Shown: positions 34,340 to 43,703, numbered from the stretch's first letter. The stretch is 64,000 nt of DNA from CAYVBJ01 sp964415185 (GCA_964415185.1 CAYPZI010000004.1:4349-68348); one strand, 5' to 3'. Notes: generated by a model from the letters alone, not told the origin. Made by a program: numbers and translations.

Positions 34340-34406
34340 TGTCATGTCAATGATTAAATGCCGGATGAGTCATCGGACCGTGTCCGGCCTTTGACGGATG
34401 AGTCAA
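34337..34406. repeat. Related repeat arm after the HD gene
   Basis: The stop codon of the HD gene is the first three bases of TAGTGTCATGTCAA (34337-34350), a 14-base stretch also found at 148-161 (and with two changes at 52603-52616, again on a stop codon). It continues AAATGCCGGATGAGTCAT (34356-34373), similar to 126-142. A second CGGATGAGTCA follows at 34395-34405, and CGGAC/GTCCG arms (34374-34386) form a small hairpin. The 115-bp gap 34340-34454 holds nothing else. Confidence 0.55.
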
Positions 34407-34454
34407 CCCTGAAACAGTGCAAGAATACAAAAATACTTGACTATTCGATAAAAC

Positions 34455-35573
34455 TCATCCGTTGACTTTCTTCACTTTATGAACCATCTCAAGCAGTTCA
34501 TTCTCTCTGAACGGCTTTTGGAGGAAGCCATCAAAACCCTTTTTTAATAATCGGGCTTTATTATTTTTCCTGCTGTTTGCCGTTACAGCAATGATCGGAA
34601 TTTTTGAAAATTCATTATTCAGAGCCCTGATATAATCAAATGCTTCAATTCCATCCATAACCGGCATGGATATATCCATACAGATCAAATCCGGTTTACA
34701 TTTTTGCATCTCTTCAATAGCCTCCCGTCCGTTAGCAGCTTCACATATTTTTATATCATTTCGCTCAAGCATAATTTTAAGTAATGTCCTGTTAAACGAT
34801 ACATCATCGACAATCATCACTTTACTTACTTTTCCCCGGCTGCCGGAATCTCCACCCTCTACAATCAGCTTGTCACTTTCTCCATGCAGCAAATCATTAA
34901 TAACCCTCTGCAACTCATGAGACTTTTTGGAAATTACCAGTAATTTTTCTTTCTGGTCTTCGGTAAGGTTGTTGTCATCTTTTAATATTTCAGAATAACC
35001 TGAAATGACATTTAATGGGGTGTTGATATCATGAGACAAGTCATCGAGTTTCTTCAGTTGCTCGGAAAAAGTGTTGTCATTCTTTTTTTCCTGACTTTTT
35101 ATAATCAACAACCTGCCCAGCAACCTTCCATGATCATCCGTAATTGAATGAATATTCACATGGCGAACCAATTCATTTCCATCTTTCATGAACTTTATTT
35201 CGCCATTGCGGTTAAGAGTCAACCTTTTTTGTACCGACATCGGCAGAGGCGTATCATCAATTATTTTACCTTCAATATTTTTTGCTCTCAGGCTAAACAG
35301 TTCCAAAAAATGCTCATTTGCAAACTTTACCCGGTCTTCCATATCTAAAATAGCGATGGAATGTTCACTTTTGGTAGCAATAGAATGGAGATAAATATTT
35401 TGCTCAAAGGAAGTAAGGGCAAAGCTGTCGTCAGTTTTCCGTGTACGGATAAAGAGATATACAACAAGGGACAATAGCAGTAAGATCGTAACGAAATATA
35501 TCTGGTCAGGCAAGCCATTTAACCAAATATCATTTAAGAAAAGAATATAATATGTAAGCAGATTTTTAAACAA
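34455..35573 (-). CDS. PAS-HisKA-receiver hybrid lacking the histidine-kinase ATPase domain
   Basis: A 372-residue membrane-anchored signalling protein: one helix (about 25-43), a PAS-like domain (about 60-160), a HisKA dimerisation segment with LSHDINTPLNVISGYSEI (His181 as phospho-acceptor), and a complete receiver domain (about 250-370; D256, D257, phospho-acceptor D300, T331, K353). Between HisKA (ends near 230) and receiver (starts near 250) there are only about 20 residues, so no HATPase_c with N, G1 or G2 boxes exists. It therefore cannot bind ATP by itself and needs a partner kinase, or has a non-phosphorylation role. The frame shows no break. It is monocistronic. Confidence 0.85.
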   Translation of the reverse strand: MFKNLLTYYILFLNDIWLNGLPDQIYFVTILLLLSLVVYLFIRTRKTDDSFALTSFEQNIYLHSIATKSEHSIAILDMEDRVKFANEHFLELFSLRAKNIEGKIIDDTPLPMSVQKRLTLNRNGEIKFMKDGNELVRHVNIHSITDDHGRLLGRLLIIKSQEKKNDNTFSEQLKKLDDLSHDINTPLNVISGYSEILKDDNNLTEDQKEKLLVISKKSHELQRVINDLLHGESDKLIVEGGDSGSRGKVSKVMIVDDVSFNRTLLKIMLERNDIKICEAANGREAIEEMQKCKPDLICMDISMPVMDGIEAFDYIRALNNEFSKIPIIAVTANSRKNNKARLLKKGFDGFLQKPFRENELLEMVHKVKKVNG

Positions 35574-35755
35574 TAAATTTTCCCCTTAATCCTAAGCAAT
35601 CGTTACTGAAAAAAAATAACCTATATTCTAACAGGTTAGCCATTAGTGTTTTTTAACATTAAGCTTATAAACATTAGATTCCGTTATTTAAGAAAAGCAG
35701 AATCCGGTAACTTTTCAGTTAGATTTATCCAAGAAATGGGGGGCTCGGTCGAAAT

Positions 35756-36229
35756 TCAGGCCTTTCTTTCGTACCTGATAAATGATATTTCTTGATGATT
35801 TTCACGCCATGCTTCTTTCCAAACGGTTCCTATCAGATGGCGATATTCGGGGAAGAAGGTATCCCCCTCAAACTCTTTGTGAATAAGGGTGATGATAAGT
35901 TCATCTGCCATGCCAATAGTCTGCCGATAAACTTCACCGCCGCCGATAATAAATATTTTCCCACTATCTCCGGCTTTTTCGAGGGCTTCAGGTAATGAGC
36001 TGCATGTTTCTGCCTGATCATAACTCTTGGTTTGACTAAGAACAATATTTTTTCTGCCGGGAAGAGGTTTTTCATTCAGTTCTTCAAAAACTCCCCTTCC
36101 CATGACAATCGGATGGCCCATCGTCGTTTTTTTAAAAAACTGAAGGTCTTTCTTATAGTGCCAGGGGAGTTTGCCGTCTGCTCCAATCACCAGGTTCGGG
36201 TCATGAGCTGCAATAATACTCAATTTCAT
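35756..36229 (-). CDS. folA: Dihydrofolate reductase
   Basis: A 157-residue DHFR, which reduces dihydrofolate to tetrahydrofolate with NADPH. Conserved features are IAAHDPNLVIGADGKLPWHY (Met20-loop region), GHPIVMGRGVFEELNEKPLP with GRKNIVLSQ, and GKIFIIGGGEVYRQTI. The catalytic acidic residue of bacterial DHFR sits in the position of Lys-Asp at KKDLQFFK. It lies 2 bp after thyA, and recycles the dihydrofolate made by ThyA. Length is standard. Confidence 0.97.
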   Translation of the reverse strand: MKLSIIAAHDPNLVIGADGKLPWHYKKDLQFFKKTTMGHPIVMGRGVFEELNEKPLPGRKNIVLSQTKSYDQAETCSSLPEALEKAGDSGKIFIIGGGEVYRQTIGMADELIITLIHKEFEGDTFFPEYRHLIGTVWKEAWRENHQEISFIRYERKA

Positions 36230-36231
36230 TA

Positions 36232-37080
36232 TTAAACGGCTACTTCAAATTTGATGGCTTCCTGGGGATGGTATCCACGTAATTCAAAATCTTCAAATTC
36301 AAGGGAATCGATATCTTTATCTGCAATAATCAGTTCCGGTAGTTTTCCCGGTTTTCTTTTTAACTGCTCCCTCAGCCCTTCAATATGATTTACATAGATA
36401 TGAGCATCTACAATTGTGTGGGCAAAAGTGCCTGGTTCAAGTCCGGTGATTTTGGCTATCGTCATGGTTAGAGCAGCATAGCAGGCAAGGTTAAATGGAA
36501 TTCCAAGTGCAACATCGCCTGATCTTTGGGTAAGGTGGCAATTTAATTTCCCGTCTGCCACATTAAAAATGTACATCACATGGCAGGGCGGAAGAGCCAT
36601 CTCATTTAATAATCCCGGATGCCATGCCGAGACTACCATTCTTCGGCTGTTTGGATTTTTCTTTATAAGATTAATTACCCGCTGTATTTGGTCAAATTCT
36701 TCAAGCTTCCACGTCTCTGAATTTTTTTGCCCATTTGAAATATAAGATCGTCCTTCTTCGGTTTTGAGATAGGGATATCTCCTCCAGAGAACCGGGTAAA
36801 TGGGGCCTACATACCCGTCTTCGTCTGCCCATGCATCCCAAATATGACAATTTTTTTCATCGCGAAGCCAGCGTATGTGGTCTTCTCCCCTGAGATACCA
36901 GAGAAGCTCGAGTACAACCGAGCGGAAGTAAACCTTTTTCGTGGTTAGTAAGGGGTATCCTTCAGACAGGTTTACCTTATAAAATTCAGAAAATGAGGAA
37001 ATAGTATCGATACCAGTTCTGTTTTCTTTACGGACACCGTTTTCAAGTACATTTTTTACAAGGTTCAGGTACTGTTTCAT
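36232..37080 (-). CDS. thyA: Thymidylate synthase
   Basis: A 282-residue ThyA that methylates dUMP to dTMP using methylene-tetrahydrofolate. The family blocks are all present: RTGIDTISSFSEFYKVNLSE, NPNSRRMVVSAWHPGLLNEM, the nucleophile cysteine in ALPPCHVMYIFNV, and QRSGDVALGIPFNLACYAAL. The histidine of the C-terminal region precedes HIYVNHIEGLREQL. It lies 16 bp after mgtE and 2 bp before folA, the usual thyA-folA couple. Confidence 0.98.
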   Translation of the reverse strand: MKQYLNLVKNVLENGVRKENRTGIDTISSFSEFYKVNLSEGYPLLTTKKVYFRSVVLELLWYLRGEDHIRWLRDEKNCHIWDAWADEDGYVGPIYPVLWRRYPYLKTEEGRSYISNGQKNSETWKLEEFDQIQRVINLIKKNPNSRRMVVSAWHPGLLNEMALPPCHVMYIFNVADGKLNCHLTQRSGDVALGIPFNLACYAALTMTIAKITGLEPGTFAHTIVDAHIYVNHIEGLREQLKRKPGKLPELIIADKDIDSLEFEDFELRGYHPQEAIKFEVAV

Positions 37081-37096
37081 TATATAAAGATCATTA

Positions 37097-38482
37097 TTAA
37101 TTAAGAACTACACCGCTTAGCAGGAAAGATGCTATGCTAAAATAGATGATTATTCCTGTTACATCAACCAGTGTTGCAACAAATGGTGCTGATGTGACGG
37201 CAGGGTCAAAACCGAGTTTTTCCATCAAAAAAGGAAGCATCGAGCCGCTCAAATTTCCAAAGAGTACGACGCCTATAAGGCTTGTACCAACAGTAAGGGA
37301 TTGCAAAATAAGCTCCAGGGTAAAAGGTTCACCACGAAGATACATCCAGTTGGCTATAACCACGGAGCCCATTAAACCGATGAGGCTTCCAAGAAGCAGA
37401 CCGGATAATGATTCTCGAAATAACACCTTTTTCCAATCTTGCTTTCGGATGTCATCCGTTGAAATAGCCCTGATAATAAGTGTGGCCGCCTGCGAACCCG
37501 AATTGCCTCCGCTTGAGATGATCATCGGTATAAAAAATGAGAGAATGGCAGCTGCTGCAAGGGCGTCCTCGTAATTTGCCATTGCGGTTACGGTCAACAT
37601 TTGCCCCATAAAAAGAATGATAAGCCATCCGATTCTCTTTTTTACCATATTTAAAATCGAAGTTTGTGAGTATGAATCATCCAGGGCATTCATACCGGCC
37701 ATCAGGTGCATATCCTCGGTTGTTTCTTCTTCAGCCACATCGATTACGTCATCCACTGTTACGATACCAACCAGGATTCCGTCAGAATCGACTACCGGGA
37801 GAGCCACACGGTCGTATTTACTCAGCATTCGAACAGCTTCTTCCTGGTCATCGAAAGCACTTAAAGCTTCGAACGAATTATCCATGAGGTCCGCAATAAC
37901 CGCCTCAGGATCGGCCAGGATGAGTTGATTCAGGCGCAGGTCATCGATCAGTTTTTCATTTTCATCAACGACATAAATCACATTAATGGTTTCAGCTTTT
38001 TTGCCATATTCCCTAAGATGGTTCAGGCTTTTTTCCAATGTCCATTCTGATTTTACCCGAACAAATTTAGTTGTCATCAGGCGGCCAACCGACTCATCGG
38101 GGTAGCCCAACAATTTTCTAACCTCTTTCTGGTTCTCGGGGGCCAGAGACGATAGTACCCGTTTGGTGAGGTGCCCCGGCAATTCCTCCATCAGGGCCAC
38201 TTGCTCATCAGGCTCAAGATTATTCATCACATCACTTAGCTGCTGCCGGGAAAAAACCTCCAGCAGTTCCACTCCTTTTCCGGAACTGAGATATGAAAAA
38301 ACATCGGCAGCCTTGGATTTTTTCAGTAACCGGAATATGACCACTGCAACCTCGGGATCAATTTCTTCAAGCAACTCGGCCACATCAACAGCGGGAAGGT
38401 CGTTTAACACCTCCTTCAGTGCAACCCAGTCTTTGGCTGCGATCAGCTCATCAAATTCCGGCTTTAACAGGTTAACGAACAT
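37097..38482 (-). CDS. mgtE: Magnesium transporter MgtE
   Basis: A 461-residue MgtE. Domains in order are the N-terminal superhelical domain (about 20-130, repeats such as LLEEIDPEVAVVIFRLLKKS), two CBS domains (about 140-260; LPVVDSDGILVGIVTVDDVI), the plug helix, and five membrane helices (about 285-460) with the pore-lining SFFIPMIISSGGNSGSQAAT. In the family the cytosolic domains gate the channel by sensing Mg2+. It lies upstream of thyA by 16 bp; the 192-bp gap to rnc shows no recognisable Mg riboswitch. Confidence 0.95.
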   Translation of the reverse strand: MFVNLLKPEFDELIAAKDWVALKEVLNDLPAVDVAELLEEIDPEVAVVIFRLLKKSKAADVFSYLSSGKGVELLEVFSRQQLSDVMNNLEPDEQVALMEELPGHLTKRVLSSLAPENQKEVRKLLGYPDESVGRLMTTKFVRVKSEWTLEKSLNHLREYGKKAETINVIYVVDENEKLIDDLRLNQLILADPEAVIADLMDNSFEALSAFDDQEEAVRMLSKYDRVALPVVDSDGILVGIVTVDDVIDVAEEETTEDMHLMAGMNALDDSYSQTSILNMVKKRIGWLIILFMGQMLTVTAMANYEDALAAAAILSFFIPMIISSGGNSGSQAATLIIRAISTDDIRKQDWKKVLFRESLSGLLLGSLIGLMGSVVIANWMYLRGEPFTLELILQSLTVGTSLIGVVLFGNLSGSMLPFLMEKLGFDPAVTSAPFVATLVDVTGIIIYFSIASFLLSGVVLN

Positions 38483-38674
38483 GGTAAAATATCTGAAGGT
38501 TGGTGGTTATATCAATTCTGTCAAGAATACAAGAGGCCGGTCAATTTTATTTAAAATAAAAACAACTTCTGTACACCAGATCAGAACCTGAGAATATAAT
38601 CATGTTTTTCCACTGATAAAATCCGATGAAGCCAAACGTATTTATGTGGTAAACAAATATATCAATCCCTTCGG

Positions 38675-39451
38675 TTATACCTGCTCGGATTGTGCCGGGT
38701 CTTGTAATTTAGATAAAGCATTCCTGGCTGCTTTTTGTTCGGCCTGTTTCTTGCTTTTTCCTTTTCCCTTTCCATAAATAACTCCGTTTACCGAAACTGA
38801 AACCGAAAATGTTTTATTGTGCCCCGGTCCATACTCCGAAATAATATTATACTCAGGCAGAGACATTTTTTCAGCCTGGGTATATTCAAGCAAGGTACTT
38901 TTATAGTTATCGTTTTGTTTGACCAACCGGTTGAAATCCAGATGTTTATTTAAAGTTTCGTCAACAAAATCAAATGCCGATTTATATCCTTTTGTCAAAT
39001 AGATTGCGGCAATAACTGCTTCGAAAACATCAGCAAGAACACTTTTGGAATATTCAATGCCCTGCCCCTGTGCCCTTTCACCGATTTGTATAAGTTCGTC
39101 AAGGCCTATACTCCCGGAGAGCTCTGCAAGGGATTCGCCACGGACAATCCGTGCCCTTAATTTTGTCAAAAATCCTTCGGTTTCGGATGGAAATCGTTCA
39201 TAAAGGATTTCAGTGACGATCAAATCCAGGACAGCATCACCTAAAAACTCAAGCCTTTCGTAGGAATCAAATTTTTCAAATTTTTTCCCGTCAACTTTCG
39301 ACCGGTGACGCAAAGCTTTTTGAAATATCCCTTGTTCATCACTGCTTAGCCCAAAACCAAGAGTATTTTCGAGCTTTGAGTACTTTTTTGCCGGTTTATT
39401 TCTATCGTCTTTTTCTTTTTTCTGAAATCTTTTTTTAAACCAGCGAAGCAT
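38675..39451 (-). CDS. rnc: Ribonuclease III
   Basis: A 258-residue RNase III, the double-strand-specific endonuclease of rRNA processing. A basic N-terminal extension (about 1-30) precedes the nuclease domain with signature YERLEFLGDAVLDLIVTEI (about 63-81), then LADVFEAVIAAIYL with its acidic residues. The dsRNA-binding domain (about 180-250) has YKSTLLEYTQAEKMSLPEYN and KGKSKKQAEQKAARNAL. It lies 2 bp after fabF; the acpP-fabF-rnc order is common in many bacteria. Confidence 0.97.
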   Translation of the reverse strand: MLRWFKKRFQKKEKDDRNKPAKKYSKLENTLGFGLSSDEQGIFQKALRHRSKVDGKKFEKFDSYERLEFLGDAVLDLIVTEILYERFPSETEGFLTKLRARIVRGESLAELSGSIGLDELIQIGERAQGQGIEYSKSVLADVFEAVIAAIYLTKGYKSAFDFVDETLNKHLDFNRLVKQNDNYKSTLLEYTQAEKMSLPEYNIISEYGPGHNKTFSVSVSVNGVIYGKGKGKSKKQAEQKAARNALSKLQDPAQSEQV

Positions 39452-39453
39452 TT

Positions 39454-40698
39454 TTAATCTTCATACTTCTTGAATACAAGTGTGGTGTTGTGTCCCCCGA
39501 ATCCAAATGCATTATTGAGGGCATATTTCACATCACGAGCTTCTGATTCATTAACGGTATAGTTAAGGTCGCAAGCCGGGTCAGGAGTTTCGTAGTTAAT
39601 GGTCGGAGGTACAATACCGTGGTAGGTTGTTAAAAGTGCTGCTACCGATTCTGCAGCTCCCGCCGCGCCAAGCATATGGCCTGTCATTGACTTTGTGGAG
39701 TTCAGATTGATATTGTAAGCGTGATCACCAAATACTTTTTTTATGGAATTACTTTCAGCCAAGTCCCCGAGCGGTGTCGAAGTTCCGTGCATATTGATAT
39801 GATCCACATCCTCAGTTTCAATGCCTGCCATTTTAAGTGCATTTTTCATTGCCAGAATCACCCCGTTCCCCTCCGGATCGGGTGCTGTAATGTGGTAACC
39901 ATCGGCAGAAAAGCCGTATCCAACAATTTCGCCGTAGATTCTGGCACCCCTGTCGAGGGCAGAGTCAAGTGATTCGATAAACATCATGGCAGCGCCTTCG
40001 CCTAAAACAAATCCATCACGTGTCTTGTCGAAAGGCCTTGAAGCTGTTTCAGGTGATTCATTTCTTGTAGAAAGAGCTTTCATTGAGCTGAAACCCGCAA
40101 TTCCTATTTGCCAGACAGGTGCTTCCGTACCACCACAGACAGCCATATCGGCCTGTCCGAAGCGAATAGTGTCATAGGCAAGGCCGATGTTGTGTGAACC
40201 TGTGGCACAAGCAGAAACCGTGCAGTAGTTCGCACCCCTGAATCCATATTTAATGGAAATTTGCCCGGCGGGCATATCGGGAATCAGCATTGGAATAAAA
40301 AAGGGCGACACTCCCTTTGGCCCGTTTTGGTGATAGGACACAGACTGGTCGTAGAATGTTTTCATACCTCCGATTCCGGAACCCACGATTACGGCGACCC
40401 TGTTTTTATCAACCGATTCAAGATCGATCTTGCTGTCGTTAACAGCTTCTTCGGCAGTAATCAGGCCAAATTGAGAAACTTTATCCAGCCTCCTGGCCTC
40501 TTTTCTTTCAAAGTAATTAAGTTCATCATAATCTTCGAGCATTCCGGCGAATTTGGTGGGAAACTCCGAAGTATTGAAATGTTCAATATTTCTAACGCCG
40601 GATTTTCCTGATATGAGTCCATTCCAGAAATCCGGTGCCGTTTTGCCAACAGGGGTTAAGGCACCGATTCCTGTTACTACAACTCTGCGTCCAGTCAT
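39454..40698 (-). CDS. fabF: Beta-ketoacyl-ACP synthase II
   Basis: A 414-residue KAS II, which condenses malonyl-ACP with growing acyl-ACP. The active-site cysteine is C164 in CTVSACATGSHNIGLAYDTI, with both histidines in MHGTSTPLGDLAES and TKSMTGHMLGAAGAAESVAA. The glycine-rich NNAFGFGGHNTTLVFK end is typical. It lies 21 bp after acpP and 2 bp before rnc on the leftward fab cluster. Confidence 0.97.
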   Translation of the reverse strand: MTGRRVVVTGIGALTPVGKTAPDFWNGLISGKSGVRNIEHFNTSEFPTKFAGMLEDYDELNYFERKEARRLDKVSQFGLITAEEAVNDSKIDLESVDKNRVAVIVGSGIGGMKTFYDQSVSYHQNGPKGVSPFFIPMLIPDMPAGQISIKYGFRGANYCTVSACATGSHNIGLAYDTIRFGQADMAVCGGTEAPVWQIGIAGFSSMKALSTRNESPETASRPFDKTRDGFVLGEGAAMMFIESLDSALDRGARIYGEIVGYGFSADGYHITAPDPEGNGVILAMKNALKMAGIETEDVDHINMHGTSTPLGDLAESNSIKKVFGDHAYNINLNSTKSMTGHMLGAAGAAESVAALLTTYHGIVPPTINYETPDPACDLNYTVNESEARDVKYALNNAFGFGGHNTTLVFKKYED

Positions 40699-40719
40699 AA
40701 AATTTGACAGATGTGAAAT

Positions 40720-40956
40720 TTAGGATTTTTCCTGAATATATTTTACAGCATCACCAACAGTGGCAATGTTTTCAGCATCTTCATCGGGGATACTGATATC
40801 AAATTCTTTTTCAAATTCCATGATCAATTCAACGGTGTCGAGTGAATCTGCACCGAGATCATTTGTAAAATTTGCATCGGTAACAACTTCCGAGTCATCT
40901 ACTCCGAGTTTATCGATGATTATTGATTTAACTTTTGCTTCGACATCTTGTGACAT
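40720..40956 (-). CDS. acpP: Acyl carrier protein
   Basis: A 78-residue acidic four-helix ACP. The phosphopantetheine-bearing serine is S38 in the motif [19 protein letters not shown]. The length and charge are standard. It carries acyl chains between the Fab enzymes encoded around it. A 115-bp gap separates it from fabG, larger than elsewhere in the cluster, and a promoter-like element lies there, fitting the need for high ACP levels. Confidence 0.98.
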   Translation of the reverse strand: MSQDVEAKVKSIIIDKLGVDDSEVVTDANFTNDLGADSLDTVELIMEFEKEFDISIPDEDAENIATVGDAVKYIQEKS

Positions 40957-41007
40957 AGCAAACCTTATTTAGTTATGGTTAGATTGATAATTGAAATAAA
41001 ATTGGTC

Positions 41008-41040
41008 TAAAAATACAACTTCTTGTCTTTAAAAAAACAA
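41008..41040 (-). promoter_or_regulatory. Candidate internal promoter before acpP
   Basis: On the minus strand, TTG (41040-41038) and TATTTTTA (41015-41008) are separated by 22 bases, one mismatch from TAnnTTTG, about 50 bp before the acpP start. It is the only gap above 100 bp inside the fab cluster. The motif match is weak. Confidence 0.28.
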
Positions 41041-41071
41041 ATAATTGCTAAAACTATCCTGCTGCAATGAA

Positions 41072-41818
41072 TTACATGGCCATTCCGCCATCAACGCGCA
41101 AAACTTCACCTGTAATGTATGAACTTAAATCGGAGGCTAAAAATGCAACGGCTTGTGCCACTTCTTCCGGTTCTCCCGGCCTGCCAAGCGGCGTATCTTT
41201 TTTTATAGCATCCAGCACCTTGTCGTCCAGGTTTCCGGTCATTTCAGTAGTAATATAGCCGGGTGCAACTACATTAGCCCGGATATTTCTGCTGGCGAGT
41301 TCTTTGGCATATGATTTCGTAAAGCCTATTATGCCGGCTTTCGAAGCCGAATAATTGCTTTGGCCTGCATTTCCCGAAATGCCTACAACCGAACTGATGT
41401 TAATAACAGATCCGCCGCGTGCCCTCATCATAGGTTTTGCAATGGCTTTACTGTAATTGAATACACTTTTCAAATTGGTATCCATTACGGCATCCCATTG
41501 CTCTTCCGACATTCTCAAAATCAGGTTATCCTTTGTGATACCGGCATTGTTTACAAGTACATCTATCTGGCCCAATTCATCCGTAATTTTTTTGATCACT
41601 TCTTCTGCCTTTTGATAAACAGCGGCATCGGCCTGGAGTGCTATTGATTTCACTTTAAATTTTTCAGTGATTTCCGAAACTACATGTTTCGCCTCATCTA
41701 CAGAACTGGAATAGGTAATGGCTACATTTGCACCATAACCGGCCAGGGTTAATGCGATGGATTTACCTATTCCACGGCTGCCGCCGGTTACAATACAATT
41801 TTTATTTTTCAGGTCCAT
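41072..41818 (-). CDS. fabG: 3-oxoacyl-ACP reductase
   Basis: A 248-residue short-chain dehydrogenase/reductase. The NADPH-binding TGGSRGIG lies at 11-18, NNAG at 90-93, and the catalytic serine with Y156 and K160 in SNYSASKAG; the C-terminal GEVLRVDGGMAM is typical of FabG. It reduces beta-ketoacyl-ACP in fatty acid elongation. It lies 8 bp after fabD and 115 bp before acpP. Confidence 0.97.
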   Translation of the reverse strand: MDLKNKNCIVTGGSRGIGKSIALTLAGYGANVAITYSSSVDEAKHVVSEITEKFKVKSIALQADAAVYQKAEEVIKKITDELGQIDVLVNNAGITKDNLILRMSEEQWDAVMDTNLKSVFNYSKAIAKPMMRARGGSVINISSVVGISGNAGQSNYSASKAGIIGFTKSYAKELASRNIRANVVAPGYITTEMTGNLDDKVLDAIKKDTPLGRPGEPEEVAQAVAFLASDLSSYITGEVLRVDGGMAM

Positions 41819-41826
41819 AACTCTTT

Positions 41827-42711
41827 TTATTGATATCCGCTGATTTTCACATCTTTTAGAGTACGCTTTACAAGTCCCTGCAGCACCTTTCCCGGCCCTA
41901 CTTCAATAAATTCAGTTGATCCGTGCGCGTTCATGTTTTCCAAAGTAGAAGTCCATTTTACCGGATTTGTCAATTGATTGACCAGGTTCTTGCGAATTTC
42001 TTCAGGATCTGTAGTTGGTTCAGCAGTAAAATTTGCAAATATCGGACACTCCGGCTTATTGATATCCGCTTCATCCACTTTTTCTTTCAGGCCCTGGACT
42101 GCAGGTTTCATCAAAGGTGAATGAAACGCACCGCTTACGGGAAGCATTTTTGCCAATCTGCATCCTTTTTCTTTTGCAAGCTCTACTGCTTTCTTAACCG
42201 CATCCGTATCTCCTGAAATTACCAGTTGGCCGGGACAGTTATAATTTGCCGGCACTACAGGTTTGCCGGAAAGTTCAGATGCTTCCCTGCAAATTTGATC
42301 GATAAGATGATCGCCAAGCCCGATAACTGCCGCCATTGTACCCTCATTTTGTTTACCGGCTTCCTGCATCAGGCTGCCTCTCAACGCAACCAGTTCAAGT
42401 GCTGACTTGAACTCAAGAGCACCGACAGAGGCCAGTGCAGAAAATTCACCAAGGCTATGGCCAGCAGCCATGTCAGGTTTCATATCAAGAGTTTCAAACA
42501 GTGCGACAGAATGAACAAAAATTGCAGGCTGGGTAAATTTGGTTTGAACCAATTCCTCTTCAGGTCCTTTAAACATAATATCCGAAAGGCTGAAGCCCAG
42601 AATTTGATCGGCTTCAGCAATTCGTTCTTTTATCCGGCTGTTATTGTTGTACAGATCTTCAGCCATACCGACAAACTGGGAACCCTGGCCCGGAAAAATA
42701 AATGCCTTCAT
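41827..42711 (-). CDS. fabD: Malonyl-CoA:ACP transacylase
   Basis: A 294-residue FabD that loads malonyl groups on ACP. The start FIFPGQGSQFVGMAEDLY and the nucleophile in GHSLGEFSALASVG (S86) are unmistakable; the catalytic histidine is in PVSGAFHSPLMKPA. ATG 42711 is chosen as it begins MKAFIFPGQG and leaves a 2-bp gap to the fabH stop; an in-frame ATG 15 bases upstream overlaps fabH. Confidence 0.97.
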   Translation of the reverse strand: MKAFIFPGQGSQFVGMAEDLYNNNSRIKERIAEADQILGFSLSDIMFKGPEEELVQTKFTQPAIFVHSVALFETLDMKPDMAAGHSLGEFSALASVGALEFKSALELVALRGSLMQEAGKQNEGTMAAVIGLGDHLIDQICREASELSGKPVVPANYNCPGQLVISGDTDAVKKAVELAKEKGCRLAKMLPVSGAFHSPLMKPAVQGLKEKVDEADINKPECPIFANFTAEPTTDPEEIRKNLVNQLTNPVKWTSTLENMNAHGSTEFIEVGPGKVLQGLVKRTLKDVKISGYQ

Positions 42712-42713
42712 GT

Positions 42714-43703
42714 TTACATCCCCCATTTTAAGTACATAGCACCCCAGGTAAATCCCCCACCGAAGGACGCCAATATCAATTTATCACCGGTACTCAACTG
42801 ATCCTTCCAGTCATACAAGCATAGTGGAATGGTAGCGGCAGTTGTATTTCCATATTTGTTAATGTTAATCATCACTTTTTCTTTATCGAGGCCCATTCGC
42901 CGGGCTGTAGCATCGATAATCCTCAGATTTGCCTGGTGTGGCACAAGCCACGATATATCATCGGCGGTAAGGTTATTTCTTTCCATAATTTCGAGAGACA
43001 CATCCGCCATTCCTTCGGTAGCTTTTTTGAATACAGCCCGTCCATCCTGTTTCAGGTAATGCATTTTGTTTTTAACAGTTTCAACCGTTGTGGGATTCAT
43101 GCTTCCGCCGGCCGGCTGGTTTAGCGAGCAGTTTTGATCGGCTTCCACATGATGTACAAAATCTACAATGCCATTCTCATCATCCGATGCCTCAAGCAAA
43201 ACTCCTGCCGCTGCGTCTCCAAATAGAATACAGGTAGTACGATCCGTAAAATCGGTAATGGAGCTCATTTTATCCGACCCGATGACCAAAACCTTGCCCG
43301 ACCGTCCCGATTCGATCAGTGTTGAACCAACGGAAAGGGCATATAAAAAACCGGAACAGGCGGCTGACAAATCAAAAGCATACGCATTGTCAGCGCCGAT
43401 ATTTCCCTGCACCAGGCAGGCAGTAGCAGGAAACAAATAGTCTGGGGTAACCGTAGCAACGATAATGGTATCGATTTCCGATGGATCAGTCCCGGAATTT
43501 TCCAGGATTTCTTCAGCTACATTGGAGGCCATAAATGCAGTGGCTTTATCGGAATCCTTTAAAATTCGTCTTTCTGATATTCCTGTCCTGCTTTTGATCC
43601 ATTCGTCATCGGTATCTACCATTTTTTCCATTTCGGCATTTGTCAGTATATACTCCGGTAAATATCTTCCCAAAGCAGTGATCTTTGCAGTTTTTAAAGC
43701 CAT
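42714..43703 (-). CDS. fabH: Beta-ketoacyl-ACP synthase III
   Basis: A 329-residue KAS III, which starts fatty acid synthesis from acyl-CoA and malonyl-ACP. Active-site residues are C116 in DLSAACSGFLYALSVG, histidine in LVPHQANLRIIDATARRMG, and asparagine in NINKYGNTTAATIPLCLYDW. The ATG at 43703 (MALKTAKITALG) is preferred to a TTG 15 bases earlier. It follows plsX by 15 bp. Confidence 0.97.
   Translation of the reverse strand: MALKTAKITALGRYLPEYILTNAEMEKMVDTDDEWIKSRTGISERRILKDSDKATAFMASNVAEEILENSGTDPSEIDTIIVATVTPDYLFPATACLVQGNIGADNAYAFDLSAACSGFLYALSVGSTLIESGRSGKVLVIGSDKMSSITDFTDRTTCILFGDAAAGVLLEASDDENGIVDFVHHVEADQNCSLNQPAGGSMNPTTVETVKNKMHYLKQDGRAVFKKATEGMADVSLEIMERNNLTADDISWLVPHQANLRIIDATARRMGLDKEKVMININKYGNTTAATIPLCLYDWKDQLSTGDKLILASFGGGFTWGAMYLKWGM

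Noticed and set aside
38483..38674. Mg2+ riboswitch upstream of mgtE
   Set aside because: The gap upstream of the mgtE start is AT-rich and shows no M-box-like set of conserved stems.
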